From Tachypleus tridentatus (taxonomy: Eukaryota; Arthropoda; Merostomata; Xiphosura; Limulidae), in assembly GCF_004210375.1 (NCBI RefSeq), contig NC_134825.1:41410348-41474347 (forward strand): a DNA stretch of 64,000 nucleotides. The letters are read 5' to 3'. Below, piece by piece: positions 12,640 through 24,384 of the stretch. Position 1 is the first letter of the stretch. The number at the start of each line of letters is the position of its first letter. Position numbers and translations under genes: made by a program. The notes beneath the pieces are model-generated. The model saw nothing but the letters and a program-made list of their open reading frames with translations. It was not told the origin of the DNA and did not search any database.

Positions 12640-12883
12640 CATTCCTGAAGTCTAGGACTAATTTACTTATTCCATCTGATACTGTTGCTGTTGACTTCTC
12701 TTTTAGTTTGTGATTTTAAACATTCTACAAACTTTCTGTGGATGTAGAAAGCACATTTTATCATTATGTACATTAGTATTTTGGAGATTTAAAGTTGCTT
12801 ATTCAAGAATGCTGGACATTTGAGATGATCTTATTCAAATTAGGTATAATTAAACTATAACATCATTCCTGAAGTTTAGGACT
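12640..12883 (+). repeat. Pair of 20-bp direct repeats
   Basis: CATTCCTGAAGTCTAGGACT at 12640-12659 recurs with one mismatch at 12864-12883. The spacing is 224 bases. They lie just outside the Tc1-type relic and may mark its end or a small insertion. Confidence 0.4.
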
Positions 12884-13150
12884 TATCCACTATATAACAA
12901 ATACATCAAATAAGTAAGTAAATTTGCAACTAATTATCCTTTTTTCTTTTTATATGGAAAATAATATTTTACACAATTTATAACATTTTTATTTGGATGC
13001 AATATTAAGTATACAAAAGTAATGTTTAAACACCAAAAACTAATAATGTGTGGAATACCTAATAGCCTATAAGTTACACTGCTAACTGATTTACCTTTTT
13101 TGCTTTTCAAATGAAATTAATATACTCATGCTATTGCTACTTAGTAGCAC
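12884..13150. other. No feature recognised
   Basis: AT-rich sequence with no recognisable coding region or recurring repeat. Confidence 0.5.
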
Positions 13151-13240
13151 TATGTGGCTCCCCAATAGTATGTCTGCAGACTTATACCACTAGAAACCTA
13201 GTTTTGATACAGTGGTGGGCAGAGCACAGTTAGTACTACA
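13151..13240 (+). mobile_element. Val-like tRNA SINE (family B), diverged fragment
   Basis: TATGTGGCTCCCCAATAGTA, then TGTCTGCAGACTTATACC and GGTGGGCAGAGCACAG follow the head and body order of family B. Confidence 0.6.
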
Positions 13241-14060
13241 TGCCATAAGAGTACATTCTGACTGCATAAAAAAAAAAGTGTTATATTATTACGTGTTAAC
13301 TGTGTAATGCCAAAATGTTATGAAGTTATGTTATTACTGAGCATATGCTACACATTATTTGGATATTATCAAACTACCATATCACCACGTGGTGTTTATG
13401 CTGAGAAGCTTCTGGAAATATTTTTTTATTGATGTGTGAACTGTTGGTGGGGGATATCTTCCCAAATCTAGGAACATGAATATGATACATTACTGTATGA
13501 TCCATCTGAGGTCTTAAAAAGTACTGAGGTGTGTATATAGCTTCTGAGCCTTCTGCACCCAGTGGCATTCAGGTGTCCACCTTGAACAATGTTGAAATTA
13601 GGATCTGAGATCATATTTGAACAGATCTTATTGAGTCCATTTTAAAAACATATATATGAAAGATATGACAAATTTACAAAATTTTCTAGAGGAGTACTTT
13701 TTTTATGAGGGAGAATCTCAAATAGCATTACAGACAAGTTATTATACATGTAATATCTTTTTTTTTGCTTTATGTTATTAACTTTACATAATACCTGCTA
13801 CTCTATGGATCTCATTAGAACCATTGAATTTTCAGATGGTAACATAAATGGTGCAGGATGGGAACTATATTTATAATGTAGGTTGGGTTCAGTATAGTAA
13901 CACCCTAATACTTTGTTATTTATATCAAAACATTGTATTGAAAGCTTAAATGCTAAATTCAAGGACAGTTTTGCTGTCTTCCCTGTTGGTGTAATGTTTT
14001 TTTTTCTTTATAATTTATTATCATTTTTTTGGTTTCATTTTATTTAGTTAGTTTTTGTGA
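13241..14060. other. No feature recognised
   Basis: AT-rich. The minus-strand open frame 13374-13568 has no recognisable similarity. Confidence 0.45.
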
Positions 14061-15670
14061 ACATCCAGCTTTCCACATTTGCTCAATTTCTGTCTTAATC
14101 ATGTGAGGCTGACAATATGGAGGTAAAACTAGTTAGATGCTGTACCCTCCAATGTCATTTTTATCTTACTTCCCTCAGTACCTCTGAACACCAGGGTAAA
14201 TTACATGATAACACACCTTATGATTTGTGCCAGGTACTGGTTGTTTGTGTTGTTGTGGCTGCGATTGTTCCTCTCTCATAAAGTGGCCTTCAATTATATT
14301 CCATTTAATATTTGGATAAGCTACGTTAGATTTGTGCTGTCCTTTCTTTGGATGTTCTATGCAAGTACAGTTTCCTTTCTCTATTCTCATACAGGATGTA
14401 ACAATTAGAAACAATGTTCTCACCCTCCTCTGACTCATTGTTTTCATCTGCAGTCTCCTGGTCAAGCCAGTGAACTAAGGGTTTGTCTGAGATGTGTGGA
14501 CACAGCTGATAAATGTGTTCTATGCACATTGCACTGGATCTGTGTAGCTCATACATTACAGGGCTAACTTTGTCAGAGTATTGTACATTCCAATATAGCT
14601 ACATCGATATTGTTTTCATGCTTCTGGCATGTACTACAGTCATTCTTAGTCTTTACATTGGGACATCAGTTCTTTTATTCTATGATCTTAACGCAAGTTA
14701 ATTTTCCTGCAACATTTATATTCAGTGTGCTATTATCTCTTTATCATCCTACATGTTTCTCTTTTATCTGAATCATTCTTTCCTCCTCAAAACAACAGTA
14801 GCTAGTGAGGATAACTCATTGATCTATCTTCCTTCCATTAGTAACCTTTATCATATGTCTGATCCAGACAGACTACTTTCTCTATGTGATCTTAAATGTT
14901 TCGTTGCTCACACAACTGTCATCTGTAGTGCTTGTTCCCCTCTCTTTATACCTTGGCAACTATTCTGTTTGTGATATTTCTCTTTTCAGCTTTGCCAGTG
15001 GGGACAGGGCTTTTGATTCAGTTGGTTTATTCGTCTCTTTTGTTGTCGTCCTGTATTTTTTTTGTTTCATATTTATTCTCATCATATTTGATGTCTTACC
15101 TTTTCTCTTGTATTTCATCTTTATCATTCTCTGGAAGAACTTCTTCAACTGCACCAGTTGACTACTTCTAACACATTTGTCTCTTGCTGTTTGTATAGTA
15201 TCACCATTTCATCCTCATTGGGCTGTCTTCTTTGATGTGTAGCCACTCTTCAAATTTCCATGTGACTTTGACTAGGTTAGTTTTTTTTATTATTATTAAA
15301 TTTTTCAGGGGCCTTGTTTACCTTTTGACGTTTTGCTCCTCACCCTATGACTGTATGGATGTTAGTTCCCAGTAACATGGATTTTGGATGTAGTTGGCTT
15401 GCTGAGTTTAGCCTGTTGTGCATTATTCACTGTACTTCTGGAAGCAGTTCCATTGTTTTTTTCACACACCACTTGGACACTGTTTTCCATCCACATGTAC
15501 CAATTTTCTTCAATGGACAAAGAGTTCAATTGTAGTACAGTCCTTCACATCAGTTCTTTGCATCTTATTCTCTTGTTTCCAGATGTTTTCCTTCTATGGT
15601 TTCAAAGGATTCTTCCTTTATTTTGTCGCTCTGGTTTTTTTGCCTATGGAATATGAATTCTAGGTATTTA
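14061..15670 (-). other. Unassigned region, possible decayed coding sequence
   Basis: The plus strand is pyrimidine-rich. The minus strand gives a chain of short open stretches with charged, protein-like content, for example DQETADENNESEEGENIV near 14.4 kb and EEVLPENDKDEIQEKR near 15.1 kb, interrupted by stops. I do not recognise the protein. It could be an old transposon ORF, a processed pseudogene or simple compositional bias. Confidence 0.25.
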
Positions 15671-16952
15671 TGTGAACATATGTGTAATATTATAATTTAT
15701 CAATACTAAAATTGTATTTTCGATAGGTATTTAACTCCTTTCACACATCTTACTTTCTTGTTTAAAGCAGAATATTCCAATTTGTGGCAAAACTCGTTCT
15801 GATATTCTGGTAAAATTCAAAAGAGGAAATAACATGGGTAACCCTGAATATGTGGCAGTTTCACTGGTTGAGGGTTGTCCTGATAATTCGCATGAGATAC
15901 ACATTAGAGTAAGTCATTTCTGATGGAGGGGCAGCAGAAGGCTTGTGGCATGTGTGTAAGAATGTTGTTTTGCATATAGAGGGCAGTAATGCATGTGAAT
16001 AGCTATTTATATAAGAAAAGATAAGTAGTCCATGGAAATGCATTTTCAGTAGAGAAAGTAATGGGGTTTATAACATTATTACACTATATGTGATGTAGAG
16101 GGGAAATGTATGTGCTGCTTAACATATTCCTGATGTATTGAAAATGTGATTTAAATCATAAAATATAGAAATGTTCAATATAAGTAACACCTTGCCATTT
16201 TCTGACCTACCAAGGAATTAAACAAATGCAGAATAACAAGTGGACAGTTTGGTTCATCTCCCACAAATACAGCTATTACATTTTACTTGAACAAATGTTT
16301 GTGTTCAAAAATAACTAAGTCCCAGCAAAAATAGTTACATAGTTGATAAAGTTAAAATTTGAAACTGAATAACTGCACATTTTGATTAAAAGAGCATTTA
16401 GTAACTTCTGTAAAATAAAATAACAGTGTATAAAGACATCATTGCTTTGTGAAATTGTAAAGCATATTTGATCATACACAAATTTACAAGATTTATAGAG
16501 CAGAATAATCAATAGTGTCATTGATATTCTTATACTTAAAAACATACATTTACTTCAGTGGATTAATTCACTCACGAATGATTTGCTGAAAAGATTCTAA
16601 AATTGTCACGTTACTAGTACATCTCGATTGTAACACCAGAATCACTTCCAAAAAGTTATTAATGTTATTTTAAAAGTGGTGCTTACGTGTGTCAATTTCA
16701 CTTATTGTTTATTTTTTATTGATACTCTATGGTAGTATTCATATAATGTAAGACATTTTGTTATGTATGATATTGTATTTCCTGTATAATAAGATATGCA
16801 TACAGTTTTATTATTGTACAAATATTTTAAACATGTGATTTTCCATTGTTCATTTGTTTTTTAAAGCATAATAATTTTATCACTGGAATCTGGTAATATC
16901 TTTACATTCGAGTACATTACAGATTCTGATGATATTTCTTTAATTGTTTTAG
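15671..16952. other. No feature recognised
   Basis: AT-rich. It ends in a run TTTAATTGTTTTAG that resembles a 3' splice site for the kinase exon remnant that follows. Confidence 0.45.
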
Positions 16953-17160
16953 TGGTTCAGCAGGTGCATATAAAGCAATAGATAGAGGAACTTAGTTGTA
17001 AGTTTCTGTTACGATGCTTTATCTGACTGAGCAACCTAATAAAGAATGTTCAATTACTGAACTATTAATATTGTTTGATGTGAAACATCCGAACATTGTG
17101 AACTATGTGGATAGTTACCTTGTAAGAGATGAACTCTGGGCAAGTGTTCTTAGTGTTACA
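16953..17160 (+). pseudogene. PAK-like kinase pseudogene, exon remnant 1 (ATP-binding lobe)
   Basis: In one frame this follows the start of a Ste20/PAK kinase domain: GSAGAYKAID (glycine loop, family GASGTVYTAID), two stop codons, then a stretch where the ATP-binding lysine (family AIKQM) is lost, TEQPNKECSITELLIL (family QQPKKELIINEILV) and HPNIVNYVDSYLVRDELW, which is nearly identical to PAK. PAKs are Rac/Cdc42-activated serine/threonine kinases of the cytoskeleton. The left edge has an AG acceptor. Sequence homology fades just before the Tc1-like element at 17163. The kinase exons at 25135, 27204 and 27872 follow in the same order and strand, so this is an unprocessed pseudogene. No N-terminal p21-binding domain was found upstream. 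Confidence 0.85.
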
Positions 17161-17162
17161 TA

Positions 17163-18393
17163 CACTGCTGGCTAAAATCTTAAGGCCAATGAACATAAAG
17201 AAAAATATGCATTTTGCATTGTTAGACTCAACCACTTATTTGAGAAGAGCTTCAAAAGATGAAAATAAGAAAAAGGGAAAATAAAAATAAAACCTTTTTT
17301 AGCATTTAATAGGGAAAATGAACACTATGAAATTAGTCCAAATACAAGCTAGTCAAAAGATTAAGCCCACACTGAAACGAAGTGATAATCAGTGAACACG
17401 TAACGAAATTTAGTCATTTGTGTTCAAGCATTACTGTTGTCAACATCTCCCACTGTCATCTCCTGCGTTACATTGGATAAAAACATGGTAAAGGCTAAAA
17501 AGTTGACAGAGTGTGAACTTGGCAGAATTGTCGAATTGCAAAAGCAAGGTCTCTCTCAACGTGCCATCACTGGTGAGATTGGATGTAGTAAAACTGCTGT
17601 TGCAAATTTCTTAAAAGACCCTGAGGAATACAGAATGAGAATTTCAAGTGGTCACCCCAGAAAATTTCTCTGGCGTTGAGCAGGAGGATTCGACGGGTTG
17701 TCTGGCAAGACACCAGCCAATCGTCGAACCAGATTAAGGCCCTTATGGATGCAGAATATAGCTCAAGAACAATAAGACAGAATCTATGAGAGAAAGGCTT
17801 TAAAAACCGTAAACGTCTTCAAAGGGCCACACCTCCTTCCACACCACAAAACAGCTTGGTTAAATTTTGCTGAGAAGCACCAAACATGGGATGTAGAAAA
17901 GTGGACAAAGATTTTGTTCTCTGATGAGAATAAATTTATTCTGGATGGTACAGATGGCTTCCAACGTTGTTGGCATGATAAGGATATCCATAAGGACGTC
18001 AATTCCAAACAGTACATGGTCTTTCTAAAGTCATCTTCACCACTTGGAATAACATTCCAGCCAGCCTTCTGCAAATGCTTATATTGACCATGCCAAAGCA
18101 AATGTTTGCAGTTGTTCTCAATGCAACTCACTACTAAGATCTCTTGTTGGGCATTTGCTACCCTGCTTAGGACTTCTTTTTGGTATGGTCTTAAACTTTT
18201 GGCCAGTTGGTATTTAGGCTAATTTCATAGTGTTCACATTTTCCCTATTAAATGCTAAAAATTTTAATTTTATTTTCCCTTTTCTTATTTTTCATCTTTC
18301 GAACTTTTACTCAAATTAGTGGTTGAGTCTTACAACACAAAATGTATATTTTTTTCTTTATGTTCATTGACCTTAAGATTTTGGCCAGCAGTG
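17163..18393 (+). mobile_element. Tc1-like element with about 215-bp terminal inverted repeats
   Basis: CACTGCTGGCTAAAATCTTA on the left matches the reverse complement of the right end (CACTGCTGGCCAAAATCTTA). The inverted match goes on, with small differences, for about 215 bases (to about 17375 and back to about 18180). The element is bounded by TA on both sides (17161-17162, 18394-18395), the Tc1/mariner target duplication. It sits at the end of PAK exon remnant 1. Confidence 0.95.
17485..18137 (+). pseudogene. Tc1-like transposase with deleted catalytic core
   Basis: The protein starts MVKAKKLTECELGRIVELQK with a helix-turn-helix (residues about 5-55: GLSQRAITGEIGCSKTAVAN). A frameshift near 17660 leads to LALSRRIRRVVWQDTSQSSN and ALMDAEYSSRTIRQNL, then a stop. 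FSDENKF near 17921-17941 carries the first catalytic aspartate. After WHDKDI the sequence jumps to the C-terminal block WNNIPASLLQMLILTMPKQM, FAVVLN. The region with the second and third catalytic residues is therefore missing. This copy is about 220 codons with an internal deletion, against about 340 for intact relatives, and cannot be active. The long terminal repeats are well preserved, so the deletion derivative may have moved with transposase supplied in trans. Confidence 0.9.
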
Positions 18394-18395
18394 TA

Positions 18396-19398
18396 TTAGT
18401 TAATTCTCCTGTAATTTTAATTTAACATTCTGTAGAGTGTACATTAAGGTAATACCTATTATATGTGGTAGGACAATTTTGAATAACACTATGGGTTTAA
18501 GAATAGTTTCACATATCACTCTCACAGGTTTGCTTTTTTTAAAATTTTGGTTATACATTATACACGATAATGTTGATGTGAGAGCCTGTGTTTGTAGCCA
18601 CAATTGCTTTTGACACACTGATTTTCATTTCATTTTATATGTTACCATAAGTTTTCAAGCCACAAACAAAACACATTCAAATTGAGCTAAGTACACTGCA
18701 TATTTTTTTTAAAAAAAGATCCTAGGGTACAAGCTACAATGTGGGATTAAAAAATGTATCCTAGGTTTTGGAGGTGACTGATGAAATAGGACCCATATTT
18801 CAATGGGGAGACACTGTTTTTCAACCTTCACCTCCAATATGCTAGTCTTACATGAGAAATTTAGAAATCAGGATAGTGAGATGTGGGTGCTCAAGCCCAC
18901 AACATCCCACATCTATATCACTACATATATATATGACTTTAAAATAACTTAAATACTGTGCTCCTACCAATAACTTCTCTCACCAGAACAAGATTTAGCT
19001 ATAACACTGTATTTTTACAACATTACTTTATTCGTCTTTTATGCATGTTTTGGTTCACATTTTTTTATTTGTGGTTTGGTTGTTGAAATTATTTGATAGA
19101 AAAAGTGAAAAAGTTGAGTTTGTTAAATTATTAGCAGCTTACATGATATACTTAAATGCATCATTATTTGGAAGACTTCAAATATTGTTTAGTGTGTTAC
19201 AAACAAATTACAAAACCAATGCAATTCTTATAAATGTTTGGGATCATATCACAGCTTTAGTCTTATATTAAAGATTGTACTTCTTATCATTTAAAAAATA
19301 TTGAGGTAGAAAAATGAGCATGAGGAATTGAAGAAAAACAAAGAAGTAAAAACTATTCTTTATGAATTCACTCTTTCTTAACACTCTTGAAATAGATA
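18396..19398. other. PAK pseudogene intron, nothing recognised
   Basis: AT-rich intronic sequence between the Tc1-like element and the hAT element. The short open frames (18400-18618 minus, 19041-19271 plus) have no recognisable similarity. Confidence 0.45.
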
Positions 19399-19594
19399 AG
19401 TGTTTCTCAATCTTCTGTCATTCATGTACCACCTTCCTGATTTTTTATATATCTGAGTGCCACCTGTAATATTATTTAAGTTTCACTTCATATTTTTTTC
19501 AAAACAAATTCACTTTTGATTTAAATAAATTTATTTGAAAAGGAAATTTCATAACACAAGGATAAAAGGAAAAGCAGTATCACTTACCATAATA

Positions 19595-21100
19595 CAGTAA
19601 AATATGTTTAAGGCAGAATTGCACGGACCGAACAAAACTTCTGGCTTAAGCAGTTTTCCAGCTTATACAGTGAGCATGTATTTCCTTAATTATATATAAT
19701 TTTTGAGCAGAACATTATGCTTGCTTGACTCAAGGGAAGTGAGACGTTTGTGGATAAACTTATTATACTGTTTTTGCTATATTTATCAGAATAAGAACAA
19801 AAATAGACATTCAAAATATACATAAATACACAAAACCTTAACTTTATTTGAAGAAAGTGTCCAATTTCAAGTGTTTGTTGTTTTAATGGGCTTTTCATGC
19901 GGTTAAAAGAGAACACCAATTCTATGGCCTTTTCATGAAGTTCATTTTCCCCCTTAATTTTTGCATGCAATTTGATAGTGTTAATATAACTTATCACTTG
20001 CGATGAAGTAGGAATATCTATTTCCTACTATCTTTTCCATTTTGTTCATCTTCTGAATCTCTCGCACTGTTACCATCTTGCGATTCTATTGTAGATTTTA
20101 AATCAATTTCATCAGTTTCTGTTAAAACATTCTTATTCACAAAACTTTCCACATTTACAGAATCATCTGCTTTAATTTTCTCGATCAAAGTTTGGATTTC
20201 ACTAGAATCATCATAACAAATAACTTCTCAAGAATAAATCCACAGTTTCGAAAGCACTTTATTACACATTCATTTTTTATGCATTTGATTGAATGACTTA
20301 AAAATGCAATTGCATCTAACACATCAATTTTCATGGTCATTTCAGATGCTCTCTTACAGTTGACCATGTTTGCAATAATATGGATCAATATTCTGTGTTT
20401 CAATTTTATAAACTGTATAATTCCATTATCTCGTGGTTGTGGAACTGATGTTGTACATGGAGATAGAAAGATTAAACAAACATTTGAAAGTTGAACTTTT
20501 GGGTGACAAGTTGCATTATCTAGGAAAAGTAGAATATTCCTTTTTCTTGTTCCATTCTTTTGTTTCATTTGTTCAAAAATTCCTCAAATATAGCACTTGT
20601 CATCCATGCTTTATTATTCGCTCTTCATTTCACAGGAAGTTGATTCTTCCTTAAATGTTTGAAACAGTGCAGATTTTCACTTTTACCTGTTACCCATGGG
20701 TTCGCTAGTTTTCCATCAGCAAATGCAACCAAAAGTACAGTTAATCATTTATTCGAATGATGACCTTCGGAAAAATGACGGCAGAAAAATTAACAGAATA
20801 TATTTAACCAATACTTGCTGCAACAAAATGTCTGAGAATTTATTAGTATTTAAACACATTATTAATTACATAAGAATTTATAAATATTTAAAGAAATTAT
20901 TAATCAAAAACATTTTTTCTGCCTTACTCAGGTTCTAATTCTACCTGTTGGTAGATGAGGTTGGTAAAAGATAATTTTCTGTCAGCGTTATGCAGGTTCC
21001 ACCATCTAGAGGTCATTTTATAAGAGAAATCTTAAGATAATGCAACAAAATTTTTATATTTTTGGCTTGGATAGATTTCTGGTTTTAGCAGGTTTTAGTG
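19595..21100 (-). mobile_element. pogo/Tigger-like element nested in the hAT
   Basis: The left end CAGTAAAATATGTTTAAGGC and the right end read inward on the minus strand, CACTAAAACCTGCTAAAACC, are matching imperfect inverted repeats of the CAGTAAAACCTG type. TA lies on both sides (19593-19594, 21101-21102), as expected for this superfamily. The length is 1.5 kb and the transposase remnant lies on the minus strand. Confidence 0.85.
19690..20790 (-). pseudogene. Tigger/pogo transposase C-terminal half, broken
   Basis: On the minus strand this reads VTGKSENLHCFKHLRKNQLP, a stop, then NNKAWMTSAIFEEFLNK, then RNILLFLDNATCHPKVQLSN with the LFLDN motif holding the second catalytic aspartate of the pogo DDE domain. 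CLIFLSPCTTSVPQPRDNGI (family FLPPNTTSVLQPMDQGVI, third aspartate kept in PRDNG) follows, and VLDAIAFLSHSIKCIKNE. Further on, HEKAIELVFSFNRMKS and KQQTLEIGHFLQ match the usual Tigger C-terminal tail. The N-terminal DNA-binding domains (CENP-B type) are missing and there are several stops, so this is an internally deleted dead copy. Confidence 0.88.
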
Positions 21101-21209
21101 TATTTCTTTTAAAACATTATTTTCCTCATCTCAAAATGACATTAATATAACAAAGTGAAAATAACTTCACAATTCATGCTATAACTAATAATAAATATAA
21201 TCGGTTTAA

Positions 21210-22290
21210 AAATGAATTTCCAAAAATGTGTTTCTCAATGAGAAGAATGAAACTGTTTAGAACGAGACAGCAGTAAAGAAATATTCAGTTTGATGTAGCT
21301 TGGTTTAAGATGAAGATGAGGTTCTACATTGAAAATAAGATTCCTTTTTAAGTTTTGACATTAACCATCACAGGTAATCCCAACTTACATGTGTATGAAA
21401 TTTAGTTGGAAAGGATGAAAGATACCTAATTGCCTTCTCTGACAAGGTTGGATACTGTGCATCAATACCTAAGCAAAATAATGTGACTTTTGTTGAACAC
21501 AAACTTTTACTTCAAGACACCATGTGAAGCATTCTCCAGAAGCTGATATGTTTTTGAAGGTGTCGAGTTATTTGGTAATGCGTGAAAAGTGATGAAAAAG
21601 TAGTTCCTCATCCACTCACAGCTATCATCACATTTGGAAAAATACTTATGTAGATCTTTCATGAAGTCCTTCAAGTGTCGCTTGATTATGTTTAAAATAT
21701 TTTCAGCAAGTGCTTCAGATGAGTTCATAGCCACGTGAATGAAAAATGGAAAAGATTCCAGTCCACTACAACCAAAATTTGTGCCCCGTAGCTCCAGTTT
21801 TGCAATCATTGCATTAACTTTGTCTTGCATGTAGAATACCAATATAAGCTTGCCTTGGAGTGATATATTTAGGTTGTTGAAATGAGCATATATCTATTGT
21901 TTAGCTTGCATTGCTTCCCATCATCACTTTTTTGGCAACAGGTTTGACTAGTGTCTCTCCTATTACTCCAATAACTCTGGCATTTACAGTTACATATGAT
22001 ACTATAAAAGAGGTTTCCACAGATTTCACATTATCATCCCCTGCCACACTGTGCTTTACTTTCTGGGAGACTAGAATGTCCTTTCCCTTTTCTTTGAAAA
22101 ATTCAATAGCTTACACATGGTATTCCTTGTGGTTTGTTTCAAAATGATGCTTGAGGTCTCCATACGTACAGCACATTCTCTTATTGCTTGTTCATCAAAA
22201 TCCAATTAACAAATACTTTTCATCATATTTACATGATATTTTTGGTTTCTTTGCAGCTGGTACTTTTACAACACTAACAAACAGTTTTGG
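21210..22290 (-). pseudogene. hAT transposase of ZBED5/SCAND3 type, catalytic core missing
   Basis: Minus strand, N- to C-terminal: PKISCKYDEKYLLIGF (start of the BED-finger region), YGDLKHHFETNHKEYHV, then VETSFIVSYVTVNARVIGVI and GETLVKPVAKKVMMGSNAS, the block that follows the finger in ZBED5-like proteins. After a short gap the protein continues with HFNNLNISLQGK and MQDKVNAMIAKLEL, then WMRNYFF and GIDAQYPTLSEKAIRYLSSF, the last being the conserved C-terminal hAT dimerisation block. About 250 residues of the catalytic domain that normally lie between these parts are absent. Stops and frameshifts are present. The copy at 33.3-34.4 kb has lost the same part. Confidence 0.8.
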
Positions 22291-22500
22291 TGATTCATTG
22301 AATTGGTTCTCACAGCTCTCACCACTTTATCTCATTTCCTTCACAAACTTTACCATTACACTTTAGAAATCCTGTTCTTAACCAGTAATCTGTGATGACT
22401 CAGACATACCATCATGAAACAAAAAATCTTACTCCATGTACCACCTAAAATTATCTTGTGTGATACCAGAGGTACAGGTATCATGCTTTTGTAAACACTG

Positions 22501-23510
22501 TTTTAAATAATAATAATTTAACTCTTAAAAGAGCACTGAAGAAGTATAGCTACTTTATTTTTTACCTCGTGAAGAATTATTGGAAGAACTTTGGTGTGGG
22601 TATTTGTATTAGATATATAATTACTGGCAGAATCTTAAGTAAGGAAAAAAATATTCTGTCTTATTATTTATATGTGGCTATATTAAAGAATAACACAGAA
22701 GTGAAATTTTAAACTTTGTTTAGGTGATAGGGGAATATTATTTGGAACTTGACTCTTTGAATAATGTCCTCACCTAAACCTGTCTGCCTGAAAATGAAAT
22801 ATCAGCAGTTGTTTTTAATAGAGAGGGTGATTTTAAAAGATGTCTGATTATAGTAATTTAACTATTGCATAACTATTCAATAACTATTGCAGTTCCTTTT
22901 TAAAACTCTCTAAACTTGGTAACAAAATAGGACACTTTTAAAAACTTCAATATCTTGAGTGATAAAAATATTTCAAATAATATTTCAGCCAGTAATAGTG
23001 AATTTCCATGTAAAATTGATGTGGTTATCACAGTGTAAACTGTATGGCTCTTTCTTCACTTCCAGGGCATTATGGGAAGGCACATCTTCAACAAGTTTAC
23101 AAATATTCTTGTTAATTTACTATTGGCAAGATTTAACTGTACTAAATATCAGTGAAACTTATGCCTTTAATGGTAAATGTATAGCATAATTTTAATCTTC
23201 TATCATACAAGTTGTTAATTTGAAAAAGAATAAGAAATGGCTGATAGTTAGTTCAAATAAAATAAAACCTTAACAAAAGTTCAGTCTTAAAATAGACTAA
23301 AACTTTAGTTTTAGAATTTATACTACTCTAAATGACAAAACTTGTTCAAGTTATAAAGAATACACATTTCAAAACCACTGCAGATGGTGGCCTAGTCTTT
23401 CAGGATAAACTAGAAACATGAAAAATCTACTGTGTATATTATGTAAGCAGTATTATGCTAATAACATAGTTTACCTATAATAATAGAAGAGTTTGTCTCT
23501 GCATGTGTAT
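22501..23510. other. PAK pseudogene intron, nothing recognised
   Basis: AT-rich intronic sequence. The open frame 22959-23189 has no recognisable similarity. Confidence 0.45.
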
Positions 23511-23930
23511 GACCACCATATCTTTAAAGGATAGAGTCTAGAAACCTGAAAATTTGCACCAATAGTAAGTGGACTCTCAGGTTGTGCATCTGGGTTTTAT
23601 TACTTATTCACATGTATATGCATCTTTGTAGAAAAAAGCTTGGGAAAAACATATAGAAAAGAATATGTGACAGCCATATCTTTAGATTTTAGAAACCTAA
23701 AATTTTGCTCTCATACCAAAAGACCTCTGAAGGTGTGCGCCTAAGCGCAATTCATCCATGTGCGTATGCATCTATCTAAGGAGGCAAAGTAGCAGAAAAC
23801 AACAGAGAAAAGAAGTGGTTCCTTTTATTAAAAATGGAAATCACAGACAGACATGTACGTGTGTGCATGTGTACATCTTTTTAAGGAGGTGAAGTAGTAA
23901 AAGAAACTACATAGAAAAGAGATTTTCCCT
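23511..23930 (+). repeat. Degenerate tandem repeat, period about 158 bp, about 2.5 units
   Basis: CCATATCTTTA begins units at 23516 and 23674. Each unit continues with TAGAAACCT, a TGTGCATC/TGTGCGCC segment, a TATGCATCT segment and a stretch like ATAGAAAAGA. A third, shortened unit ends near 23920. Confidence 0.65.
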
Positions 23931-24110
23931 ATATAACAACTTTTTTTATATAGAATAGTTCATGCAATTTGTAAATGACATGTTCCAACAAAAGTTTTTA
24001 TGTCATGTTGCTTCAGTAGAAATGTTCATAGGTATTACTTTTATGATAAAATGGGTTCAAGATACACACAATAACGTTGTTTAGTAAAGGTGGAATGGTC
24101 TGTTTTTGGG

Positions 24111-24384
24111 AGCCTGGCATGTCCAGATGGTTAGGGTGATCAATTTGTAATCTTAAGGTTGTAGGATCAAATCCCTGTTACATCAAACATGCTCATCCTT
24201 TCAGCCATTGGAGCATTTTCAAGTGACTGTCAATCCCACTATTTGTTGCTCAAAGAGTAGCCCAAGAGGTGGTGGTGGGTGGTGATGACTAGCTACCTTC
24301 TCTCCAGTCCCACACTGCCTAATTAGGGGTGGCTAGTGCAGATAGCTTTTCTGTAGCTTTGCATAAAATTCAAGAACCAAACCC
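24111..24384 (+). mobile_element. Thr-like tRNA SINE (family A), full length
   Basis: AGCCTGGCATGTCCAGATGG through ATGCTCATCCTTTCAGCC and GGTGGTGGGTGGTGATGACT to CTGTAGCTTTGCATAAAATT. It is flanked by an 8-bp direct repeat TTTTTGGG (24103-24110 and 24385-24392). It lies in the long intron of the PAK pseudogene. Confidence 0.88.

Larger units (their letters stand above)
19399..22500 (-). mobile_element. ZBED-type hAT element, split by a Tigger insertion
   Basis: The right end, read on the minus strand, is CAGTGTTTACAAAAGCATGA. The left end on the plus strand is AGTGTTTCTCAATCTT. Both fit the CAGTG(G)TT start common among hAT elements, and both are followed by a similar GGTACATG or CATGTACC motif. 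Between them lie a hAT ORF (21.2-22.3 kb) and a complete Tigger-like element (19595-21100). Without the Tigger the hAT is about 1.6 kb. An 8-bp target duplication is not evident, so the outer borders are less certain than the ORF. Confidence 0.6.

Noticed and set aside
14886-15171. Overlapping plus-strand ORFs with hydrophobic, membrane-like content
   Set aside because: Pyrimidine-rich DNA gives F, L, S and I in all frames. Three overlapping frames cannot all be real and none has recognisable motifs.
17437-17679. Short intact gene for a DNA-binding protein
   Set aside because: It is the helix-turn-helix of a Tc1 transposase. Reading on in another frame gives the rest of the transposase, and terminal repeats flank it.
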